NCBI GenBank assembly: GCA_016717105.1
Contig: JADKGF010000013.1
Location: forward strand, 124,001 to 188,000
DNA: 64,000 bases
Origin: Saprospiraceae bacterium
GTDB taxonomy: Bacteria; Bacteroidota; Bacteroidia; Chitinophagales; Saprospiraceae
Reading direction: 5' to 3'
Shown: positions 8,516-16,500 of the stretch, one piece after another
How positions within the stretch are numbered: the first letter of the stretch is position 1
Layout: every line of letters starts with the position of its first letter
Notes under the pieces: generated by a model
Databases searched by the model: none
Seen by the model: only the letters and a program-made list of their open reading frames with translations
Told to the model about the DNA's origin: nothing
Translations under genes and position numbers: made by a program

Positions 8516-9871
8516 ATGCAACAGATAATTTTTATAGTATTAACTGGTATCGTTTCATTTTTTGCTTATAAAAAGTTTAGTCAGATTTATCGAAATATCA
8601 TGCTAGGCAAATCATCGGACATGTCTGGTGATACAGCGCAACGTTGGCAAAATGTAATCTTTGTTGCATTTGGGCAAAAGAAAATGTTCAAAAACTGGAT
8701 TCCCGCTATTTTCCATTTGTTTATTTATGTTGCGTTCCTGTTTACCCAAGTTGAGTTAATAGAAATCATCATCGATGGAATATTTGGTGTACATCGGTTT
8801 TTTGCACCATTTTTAGGTGGGCTTTACACATTGATTATCAGTAGCATAGAAGTACTTTCATTACTAGCTTTGGTAGCGACATTTGTATTTTTGTATAGGA
8901 GAAATTTGCTAAAAGTTCCTAGACTTGTAAAATCAGAACTCAATGGTTGGCCAAAATTGGATGCCAATCTAATTCTTATTGGCGAATTACTTTTGGTGAC
9001 AGGCATCTTTACAATGAATGGTGCTGATAGTGTCCTTCAAGGCATAGATCCCACACATTATCCTGAAACTGGTAGCTTGGCTATTAGTTCTTGGTTCGGG
9101 CCAGCAGTTTTTGGCGGTATGGAACCAGAAAGTTTGATGTTTGTAGAGCGATTTGGATGGTGGTTACATCTTTTGGTAGTGCTAGGTTTTATAAGTTATC
9201 TACCCTACTCTAAGCATTTGCATATATTCATGGCTTTCCCTAATGTGTATTTCAGCAAGCTTACGCCTCGTGGCGAAATGGAAAACATGCCAGAGATCAT
9301 GAATGAAGTCAAATCTATGCTAGGTATGGAAGCAGATACTTCAGCCACTTCAGGTGGCGAAATGCCTGAATTTGGGTCAAAAGATGTCTTCGATCTAAGT
9401 TGGAAAAATATCTTGAATGCCTATAGCTGTACAGAATGTGGACGTTGTTCTGCTGTCTGCCCTGCTAATCTTACAGGGAAAAATCTTTCACCACGTAAAA
9501 TCATGATGGATATCAGAGATAGAGCGACCGAAATAGGCAATAATATTGCTTCTGGTGACTTAAAATACGCTAAAACCAAAGATAATACCGATATCAAAAC
9601 GCTGACAGCCGATAATTATGATGATGGAAAATCACTTTTTGATTATATTTCAAGGGAAGAACTGCATGCGTGTACCACGTGTAATGCCTGTGTGGAAGCT
9701 TGCCCTATTTTGATAGATCCTTTAGAGCCTATTCTTAAGATGCGTCGTTATGAGATATTGACCGAGTCAGCTGGTCCTGGAGATTGGGTACCGATGTTTA
9801 CGGCAATGGAAAATGGTGGCTGCGTCTGGCAAATGCCTGTGGAGCGGGAAGCATGGCGAGCTGAGGTGTGA
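8516..9871 (+). CDS. Membrane (Fe-S)-binding protein, heterodisulfide-reductase-like
   Basis: 451 residues. The N-terminal about 240 residues contain five or so membrane helices. The C-terminal cytosolic part holds two [4Fe-4S] motifs, CTECGRCSAVCP and CTTCNACVEACP. This is the HdrD/GlpC-type electron carrier common in Bacteroidota, encoded beside a CCG-domain partner (10042-10818). The pair probably moves electrons between a soluble donor and the quinone pool; the substrate is unknown. The protein ends in the usual EREAW region, so it looks complete. The final codons and the following spacer are strikingly GC- and purine-rich compared with the rest of the window. Confidence 0.85.
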   Translation: MQQIIFIVLTGIVSFFAYKKFSQIYRNIMLGKSSDMSGDTAQRWQNVIFVAFGQKKMFKNWIPAIFHLFIYVAFLFTQVELIEIIIDGIFGVHRFFAPFLGGLYTLIISSIEVLSLLALVATFVFLYRRNLLKVPRLVKSELNGWPKLDANLILIGELLLVTGIFTMNGADSVLQGIDPTHYPETGSLAISSWFGPAVFGGMEPESLMFVERFGWWLHLLVVLGFISYLPYSKHLHIFMAFPNVYFSKLTPRGEMENMPEIMNEVKSMLGMEADTSATSGGEMPEFGSKDVFDLSWKNILNAYSCTECGRCSAVCPANLTGKNLSPRKIMMDIRDRATEIGNNIASGDLKYAKTKDNTDIKTLTADNYDDGKSLFDYISREELHACTTCNACVEACPILIDPLEPILKMRRYEILTESAGPGDWVPMFTAMENGGCVWQMPVEREAWRAEV

Positions 9872-10041
9872 TGAGCAGCGGAAGGGAAAAACGGAGCAGG
9901 CGGCGGGAGGGGGGTTTTTTTTAGGTTTGCTTTGATTCTTTTTACAATTTCTCATTTTCCTGACTTCAAAATTTTAAATACATTCATTAATATTTCTGAT
10001 ATATTTTATATTTTTACTTTCGAATCTAAGTAATCTGAATA

Positions 10042-10818
10042 ATGACCATAAAAACGATGGCCGAAGCAACGGCTGAAGGTATAGAAGTCGAAGTCCTATT
10101 TTGGGTAGGATGTGCAGGAAGTTTTGATGCAAGAGCTCAAAAAGTAACTAAGGCTTTTTCCCAATTGTTGGATAAAGCTGGTGTTTCATTTGCTATTTTG
10201 GGAAATGAAGAAGCTTGCACTGGTGATCCAGCTAGGCGAGCTGGTAACGAATTTATTTTTCAGATGCTAGCACTCCAAAACATCAATACCCTAAACATGT
10301 ATGGCGTCAAAAAGATTGTCACTGCGTGCCCGCATTGTTTCAACACACTTAAGAATGAATATCCGGCGCTTGGTGGAAATTATGAGGTCGTGCATCATAC
10401 ACAATTTTTGCAAGGTCTGCTTAATGATGGTAAACTCAAAGTAGAAGGCGGCTCGTTTAAAGGCAAAAAAATCACGTATCATGATTCTTGTTACTTAGGT
10501 CGAATCAATGGTGAGTATGAAGCACCAAGAGATTTACTTACAAATTTGGAAGCCGATCTTGTAGAAATGAAAAGGTGCAAAACTACGGGGCTTTGTTGTG
10601 GTGCAGGTGGTGCACAAATGTTCAAAGAAGATGAACCCGGTGATAAACGAATCAATATAGAGCGTGCAGAAGAAGCTTTGAGCACTAATGCAAATATTGT
10701 TGCTGCGAATTGTCCGTTTTGCATTACAATGATCACAGACGGCATGAAAGCTAAAGACAAACAAGACGATGTAATGGTAATGGATATATCAGAGATGATA
10801 CTGCAGAGTGTGAAATAA
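10042..10818 (+). CDS. CCG-domain (Fe-S) protein, HdrB/HdrD C-terminal-like
   Basis: 258 residues with two cysteine-rich CCG modules: CPHCFNTLKNEYP preceded by WVGCAGSFD, then CGAGGAQMF preceded by YHDSCYLGR, and a last ANCPFCITM. In heterodisulfide-reductase-like complexes these domains bind noncubane [4Fe-4S] clusters. It follows the membrane Fe-S protein on the same strand after a 170-base GC-odd spacer, and the two probably form one enzyme. It ends immediately before the ATG of the small Rpn-like remnant at 10819. Confidence 0.85.
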   Translation: MTIKTMAEATAEGIEVEVLFWVGCAGSFDARAQKVTKAFSQLLDKAGVSFAILGNEEACTGDPARRAGNEFIFQMLALQNINTLNMYGVKKIVTACPHCFNTLKNEYPALGGNYEVVHHTQFLQGLLNDGKLKVEGGSFKGKKITYHDSCYLGRINGEYEAPRDLLTNLEADLVEMKRCKTTGLCCGAGGAQMFKEDEPGDKRINIERAEEALSTNANIVAANCPFCITMITDGMKAKDKQDDVMVMDISEMILQSVK

Positions 10819-11088
10819 ATGGGCTCTAACCATGCTCTTTCTGAAACACTTAAAAATATTCCACCAATTCTAAAAGATAACATCATGACAACATACACCA
10901 GATTAATAGAAAAAGGTAAGGTAGAAGGAAAAATCGAAGGGAAGATTGAAGGAAAGATCGAAGCAAAAACACAAGTTGTAATTAAATGTTTTGATCAAGG
11001 AATTGAAATCAAAATGATCAGTAACATCACTGATCTGCCAGAAAATAAAGTGCTTGATATCCTTAAAACATCGGGCAAAATAATTTAA
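10819..11088 (+). pseudogene. C-terminal remnant of an Rpn/PD-(D/E)XK nuclease-transposase-like protein
   Basis: 89 residues. The middle is a tandem run of four-residue units (EGKI repeated), followed by VVIKCFDQGIEIKMISNITDLPENKVLDIL. This is the usual tail of Rpn/YhgA-like or PD-(D/E)XK transposase-family proteins in Bacteroidota (short KGKIEGK repeats, then a small helical domain). The nuclease domain itself is absent upstream, where the CCG-protein gene ends directly before this ATG. It is probably a leftover fragment, though translation as a small protein by coupling to the preceding gene cannot be excluded. Confidence 0.6.
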
Positions 11089-11098
11089 ACAATCTGGA

Positions 11099-11778
11099 AT
11101 GCTTGCTTCACAAGTTAAAATCTCCCCAAAATGGCAGCAAGCCCTAAAAAAGGAATTCGAATCTCCATATTTTGATCAATTAAGTTTATCATTAAAACAA
11201 GCAATAGCTCAAGGTAAAACGATATTCCCACCAGGAAATCTGATATTTAACGCATATGATAAATTAGCTCCAGAAGATGTCAAAGTGGTTATCCTTGGAC
11301 AAGATCCGTATCATAATCCTGGTGAAGCAATGGGTCTTAGTTTTTCGGTGCCCGTGGGTGTAAAAATACCACCATCGCTTAAGAATATTTATAAAGAACT
11401 AGCATCTGATATAGGTTGTACAATGCAAATCATGGAGATCTAACGCAATGGGCTGACCAAGGTGTATTTCTTCTTAATGCTTTTTTGACTGTAGAAAAAA
11501 ACAATGCAGGATCACATAGGAATATAGGATGGCATCATTTTACAGATGCTACCATAAAACACCTGTCTGACCATTACGAACATCTGGTTTTCATGTTGTG
11601 GGGCAATTTTGCAAAAAATAAAAAGATATTAATTGATGACACCAAACATCTTATTTTGGAGGCAGCACATCCGTCACCTTTAGCTGGCAATTCTTTCCAA
11701 GGTTGCAAACACTTCTCACGGGCAAATGAATACCTTACAAATAATGGTAAAAGTGTCATAGACTGGCAGATTTACTAA
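11099..11778 (+). CDS. ung: Uracil-DNA glycosylase (one frameshift)
   Basis: Family 1 uracil-DNA glycosylase, which removes uracil from DNA in base-excision repair. The first frame (to 11443) holds the catalytic water-activating motif GQDPYHNPGEAMGLSFSVP and the PPSLKNIYKEL loop. The second frame (from about 11418) continues with NHGDLTQWADQGVFLLNAFLTV and the DNA-intercalation motif HPSPLA. Joined at DIGCTM/NHGDL they give a normal-length protein of about 226 residues, with all catalytic residues present. The single-base break near 11418 looks like a sequence error, but a real mutation is possible. Confidence 0.9.
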
Positions 11779-11833
11779 TTTCACCAACTTTTACTCATAA
11801 TCACTTGTTTAGATAGTTTTTAAAGTACAGTTT

Positions 11834-12208
11834 ATGGATAATAAAATCAAAATCGTGGCAATTTTAGGTGCTTTGGGTGTAGGAATCGGTGCCTTCGGTG
11901 CTCATGGACTAAAACCATATCTTGATGTTGCTCAGACTGAGACTTTCAAAACCGCAACATTATATCACTTCATACATATCGTAGCAATGCTTACTATTGC
12001 TATGAATTCAACAAGGTCTAAGGTAAATAATCTAAGTTTTTACTTATTTCTAGCATGAGTTGTTTGCTTTTCAGGCTCGCTCTACATATTGAGTACCAGA
12101 CATTTATATGGTGGTGATACATGGAACTTCGTCGGTCCTATCACACCGATTGGTGGACTTCTTTTTATCTTTGGATGGCTTAATCTATTGCGAGTCAAGC
12201 ACAATTAA
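11834..12208 (+). pseudogene. DUF423 family membrane protein with in-frame TGA
   Basis: Small four-helix membrane protein of the DUF423/YgdD family: ALGVGIGAFGAHGLKPYL near the N-terminus and YHFIHIVAMLTIA. At 12056-12058 the frame meets TGA after LFLA, but the same frame goes on with VVCFSGSLYILSTRHLYGG, TPIGGLLFIFGWLNL and stops at TAA 12206-12208. The family normally has a small residue such as Gly here, so GGA to TGA is the simplest explanation. Many other genes in the window end in TGA, so the codon is not reassigned. Confidence 0.8.
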
Positions 12209-12218
12209 TTATAAATAA

Positions 12219-13494
12219 TTAGGACTTTTTATCTTGATTTTTAGGTCTGAATGTTTTTTTATTGCCTCCTGATTTATTTTTTTGTCCAAATCCTTGTTTA
12301 CCTTCAGGCTTTCTAGAGCCACGCATGAAACCACCTTTGGGTCTGCCAGGATTCCATGTCGGACTTTCACCAATTTCTACTGGAATTGTCAATTTTTGGA
12401 TTTCATTACCTATTAAGTTTTCGATAGATGCAAGTCGATACATCTCGTCTTCATTGACCAAAGTTATAGCAACACCTTCTGCATCTGCTCTTGCCGTCCT
12501 ACCTATTCTGTGCACATAATCTTCTCCATCTCCTGGTACATTATAATTGATGACAAGACTAATGTCTTTGATGTCAATACCCCTTGAAAGCACATCGGTT
12601 GCTACAAGCACTCTGGTTTTTTTTGCACGAAAACGGTTGAGTACTTCTTCTCTTTGCTGCTGCTCTAGATCAGACGAAATACCTTCGACAGTATATCCTT
12701 TATTGCTTATTCCCTTTATGATGTCATTAACTGATTTTTTGGTCGACGAAAATATAATGATGCTGTCAAAATCCGGCTTATCCTTGATTACATGATGTAT
12801 CAATGCTGCCTTGTGTCCATCCCTGACCAAATATGCCTCCTGTACTACCCTTTCAGATGGTTTTGAAATGGCGATACTTACTTCAAACGGATCTCTGAGA
12901 TTTTGTTTGGCCAAAGTCCGCATCTTTGGCGGCATTGTAGCACTAAACATCAAAGTTTGCCTGTCTTTTGGTAATGAAACAATGATTTTTTGTATGTCTT
13001 CATAAAATCCCATATCGAGCATCCTGTCGGCTTCGTCTAAGATTAAGTACTTCAATTTATCAAATCGGACATTACCCATATTGATGTGGCTAATGAGTTT
13101 CCCTGGTGTTGCTATTATAATGTCAGCGCCGATAAGTCCCTTTTTTTGGGTTTCCCATTCATTTCCACTTCCTCCACCATAGACTGCCATTGATGATACC
13201 GGAACAAAATATGCAAAACCCTGAATTTGCTGGTCTATCTGAACTGCGAGCTCACGTGTAGGGACTATCACCAATGTACTTGTACCATTATGTGGCTGTA
13301 CAGCCATTTGATGTAAAAGCGGCAACATAAACGCTGCTGTTTTTCCAGTACCAGTCTGTGCACAAGCGATCAGATCCCCGACCTTTGAGTATTTGAGGGA
13401 TTGCTTGTTCTTGAATAGCAGTTGCATTGTCAAATCCCATGTATGATATAGCTTCAAGTAATCTTTCATCTAAACCTATTTCTTTGAATGTCAT
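12219..13494 (-). CDS. DEAD-box RNA helicase, RhlE-like (N-terminal frameshift)
   Basis: ATP-dependent RNA helicase with Q motif (MGFDNATAIQEQAIP), motif I AQTGTGKT, motif Ia VPTRELAVQ, motif II DEAD, motif III SAT, motif V ATDVLSRGIDI and motif VI HRIGRTAR, then a basic Gly/Lys-rich tail typical of RhlE. The start MTFKEIGLDERLLEA is in another frame from the body; joining QILKGR to DLIACAQTG requires a one-base shift near 13385. Without correction the product would lack the Q motif. It lies convergent to DUF423. Likely roles are ribosome assembly and mRNA turnover in the cold. Confidence 0.9.
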
Positions 13495-13543
13495 TTTTGT
13501 CTCTTGAAATGCGAATTTACAACTCGCTTAAATATTAAAAATG

Positions 13544-13551
13544 CAAATATA
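13544..13551 (-). promoter_or_regulatory. -7 element TATATTTG
   Basis: Minus-strand TAnnTTTG match about 50 bases before the helicase start at 13494. Confidence 0.45.
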
Positions 13552-13647
13552 AAACTAATTGTTGATAAAGCAACTGTGTAGCATTACTATATTTAATAAC
13601 CTAATGTCACACATTAAAGTTTGCATCATAATAATACCAAAATCTCA

Positions 13648-14377
13648 CTATTTCAACTCACCTAATCTTCGGATCACTTCAGATGCCATGGTAAGGCCAA
13701 AAAGAGCTGGCATATATGAAATGGTGCCGTAAAATGATCGCTTATAATTTTTACCATCTGTAAGCTGTAAAGCTGATTTTGGCTGAATTTCTTCAGAATA
13801 AACAGAGATTATCCCTTTTTTTACGCCTATGGCTTTCAATCTTTTCCTAACCACATGGGCGAACTTACATTCTTTTGTATTGGCTATATCACTAATCTTA
13901 ATTTTGGACGGATCAAGTTTTCCTCCAGCGCCCATTGCGCTAATTATCTTCGATTTGGATTTTACTGCTGTATTTAGCAAGGTAAGTTTTGGTGTGACGC
14001 TATCGATACAATCCATTACAAAATCAAATTCCTGGTCTAAAAATAGCTTTTCCATGTCTTCTGGTTCCATAAATTTATCATAAGCTGTGAGCTGTAGATT
14101 CGGGATTTATATCGAGGAATCGTTGTTTTAATAGCGCAGACTTTGATAATCCTATGGTACTATGTGTGGCTTGCATCTGCCTATTGATATTGGTTGGATC
14201 TACGATGTCGCCATCAATGATTGTAATCTTGCCTACACCTGCTCGAACTATAAATTCACCAGCATAGCTACCTACTCCACCCAAACCAACTAATAAGATA
14301 TTTGCTTGTGAAAGTTTATTGACGCTTTCATCTCCAATCAACAATGCTGTTCTTTCGAGCCATCGTGGTGTTTCCAT
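13648..14377 (-). CDS. tcdA: tRNA threonylcarbamoyladenosine dehydratase (one frameshift)
   Basis: E1-like enzyme of the TcdA/CsdL family, which cyclises t6A in tRNA to ct6A. The N-terminal piece carries the nucleotide-binding motif LVGLGGVGSYAGEFIVRAG and DGDIVDPTNINRQ. The C-terminal piece has DFVMDCIDSVTPKLTLL and AMGAGGKLDPSKI. The two are in different frames with a one-base shift near 14100 (INPE to LQLTAYDKF). Together they give about 242 residues, normal for the family. The start overlaps the end of the tatD-like gene by 40 bases, indicating translational coupling. Confidence 0.9.
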
Positions 14378-15042
14378 TTTCCTTGATAAAATTTTGCAAA
14401 ATTGTTAAAAATAATTGTTTTTAGTACAGAAACTTCCAAATTTCTGAGTGCCGCAAAGATAGCATATCGTGATTGTATTTGTAGCGAAAAATCACTGTCA
14501 GTCTCAAGAAATATTCGCTCAAGTGGTAAAAATTTCATTGTTTCATTAAATGTAGTATTATTTTCCAAGTGAGGCGCCAAAGAGATATAAATCCCAGCAT
14601 CTAAGACTTGTTTTGCCAAAATTTTATTTCGCACAAAACCGTGAATCACCCAATCAGTCTTGCCATACTCTTTTCTGATTCTCAATAATCTGTCAAATGC
14701 CCTCACACAATGGATTACAACTGGTGCGTTTACTTCATTAGCTATTTCTAACTGTTGTATAAAAATGGCTTCCTGATTTTCAATCGATATACCTTTTAAA
14801 TTATCAAGACCGAACTCACCTAAACCGAGACATGCTGGATCTGTAAGGTATTTTTGTCTCATAACTTCAAGCTGAAATTGAGTCAGATTCTCCATTGTCC
14901 ACCACGGATGATAACCGTATGTATACAGCTTTGCTTCCTTTTGCTGATTACCATGGACCGATACAATTTCCAAGACATCATTGTCCTCATGCCATTGAGA
15001 ATGATTATGAAAATCTATAAATGGATACATATAGTCTGCCAT
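14338..15042 (-). CDS. TatD-family metal-dependent hydrolase
   Basis: TIM-barrel amidohydrolase of the TatD DNase family, 234 residues from ATG 15042. Metal-ligand motifs are visible: DFHNH, GEFGLD, VIHCVRAF, VIHGF and ETDSD. A longer open frame starts at 15180, but a -7 box at 15060-15067 lies between it and 15042. The gene's 3' end overlaps tcdA. Proteins like this act as 3'-5' DNases in repair or as uncharacterised hydrolases. It is divergent from pepT. Confidence 0.85.
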   Translation of the reverse strand: MADYMYPFIDFHNHSQWHEDNDVLEIVSVHGNQQKEAKLYTYGYHPWWTMENLTQFQLEVMRQKYLTDPACLGLGEFGLDNLKGISIENQEAIFIQQLEIANEVNAPVVIHCVRAFDRLLRIRKEYGKTDWVIHGFVRNKILAKQVLDAGIYISLAPHLENNTTFNETMKFLPLERIFLETDSDFSLQIQSRYAIFAALRNLEVSVLKTIIFNNFAKFYQGKWKHHDGSKEQHC

Positions 15043-15059
15043 TGTAAAATAAAACTGGT

Positions 15060-15067
15060 CAAAGGTA
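15060..15067 (-). promoter_or_regulatory. -7 element TACCTTTG before tatD-tcdA
   Basis: Exact TAnnTTTG on the minus strand, 18 bases before ATG 15042. It supports that start. Confidence 0.6.
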
Positions 15068-15149
15068 AGTATTTTTATTAAAGCAGTACATTGACTCCAC
15101 TTTTGATAATTAATACAGAAAATATACCTGCTTTTTGCAATTTTGGAAG

Positions 15150-15157
15150 TAACTTTG
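15150..15157 (+). promoter_or_regulatory. -7 element TAACTTTG before pepT
   Basis: Exact TAnnTTTG, with TTTTTG at about 15132-15137 as a -33 element. It lies 18 bases before ATG 15175. Confidence 0.65.
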
Positions 15158-15174
15158 CAAATAAAACCAAGGTA

Positions 15175-16403
15175 ATGCAATACACTGTAAAAGAAAGATT
15201 TTTGAAGTACGTTCAGGTGGATACTCAGGCAGATCCTATGTCTTCGAGTTTTCCATCATCAGAAAAACAGAAAAATCTGACCGCAATCATTTGTGATGAA
15301 TTGACAAAAATGAACATTCCATTCACGACCAATGATGCTGGATATATCTATGCCAAATTGGCCGCAAATAGTACTAATAAAGTACCAAAAATATTTTTTT
15401 GTGCCCACTTAGATACAGCACCTGACTGCAGTGGTACTAATGTAAAACCAATAGTTCATCATAATTATCAAGGACAAGACATAATTTTGCCAGATGACAA
15501 AAATGTTGTGCTTTCTCCAGTACACCATCCAAATCTTTTAGACAAAAAAGGCCATGATATCATCACAGCAAGTGGATTAACACTATTAGGTAGTGATGAC
15601 AAATCGGGTGTTGCCATCATCATGGATGCACTTTATCAGATGACAAACAATCCTGAGCTTCCTCATGGCGAAGTCAAAGCATTATTTACCACTGACGAAG
15701 AAATCGGGAAAGGAGTCGCAAAAGTAGATCTTCAACTTCTTGATGCTGATTTTGGATATACTTTAGATTCTGGTGATTTGGGTTGCTTCGAAGATGAAAA
15801 TTTTTCTGCTAATTCTTTTAAGGTGACTATTCATGGTGTGAGTGCACATCCTGGTATGGCTAAAGGAAAAATGGAGAATGCCATCAAAATAGCCTCAGAA
15901 ATTGTCTCTGCCTTACCAAAGTTATGCCTTTCGCCGGAGACAACAGAAGATAAAGAAGGATTCATTCATCCTACAAAAATACAAGGTGGACTGGAGTCTG
16001 CTACCATAGATTTTATACTTAGGGATTTTGATACAAGCAAATTGGATGAATATGCCCAACTCATAAATGAAATTACTGAACATGTACTTGAAAATTATCC
16101 AGGATCAAGATATGAAAGTGAATCAAAATATCAGTATAGAAATATGAAAGATATCCTGATCCAGCATCCGCATGTAAGCCAAATTGCCTTGATGCCATGA
16201 AAAATATTGGCATTACGCCTCAATATGGAAGTATTCGTGGTGGCACAGACGGCGCAGCCCTTTCGCACCAAGGTTTGCCTTGCCCCAATCTTTTTGCCGG
16301 TGAACAAGCGATACATTCCAAATATGAATGGGTGTCAGTTCAAGACATGGAAAAAGGAGTAGATACAATCATTGAAATTTGTCGTTTGGTAAGTAAAATG
16401 TAA
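15175..16403 (+). CDS. pepT: Peptidase T (one frameshift)
   Basis: Zinc aminotripeptidase of the M20B family, about 410 residues. Motifs: FFCAHLDTAPD (first Zn His), LLGSDDKSGVA (bridging Asp), TTDEEIGKG (catalytic Glu), HGVSAHPGMAKG in the dimerisation lid, and GGTDGAALS near the C-terminus. The frame ends at 16200, while the last 68 residues (from MKNIGITPQYGS) are in the next frame. The expected join IALDAMKNIG needs a one-base shift near 16190. The upstream Met at 15091 lies before the promoter and is rejected. Confidence 0.92.
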
Positions 16404-16500
16404 TTTTGGAACTAAAAATCCAACATTATAAGTTAATTTTAATTGTTAATATATTTAATATAAGTATATTGCAATTCGATTCAAAATTAAATCCATATTT

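Noticed and set aside
8440..8517. Upstream extension of the phosphoribosyltransferase to 8517
   Set aside because: It would overlap the promoter box at 8452-8459 and the start of the divergent Fe-S gene.
10900..10965. Short tandem repeat as a CRISPR or minisatellite
   Set aside because: The repeat is coding (EGKI units) and typical of Rpn-family protein tails; no spacer structure exists.
11099..11443. ung and other two-frame genes as programmed frameshifts
   Set aside because: No slippery heptamer with downstream structure was evident, and unrelated housekeeping genes are affected alike, which points to error.
12056..12058. TGA recoded as glycine
   Set aside because: Other genes here (second CBS protein, sco1, ABC-F) terminate normally at TGA, so a single substitution or error is simpler.
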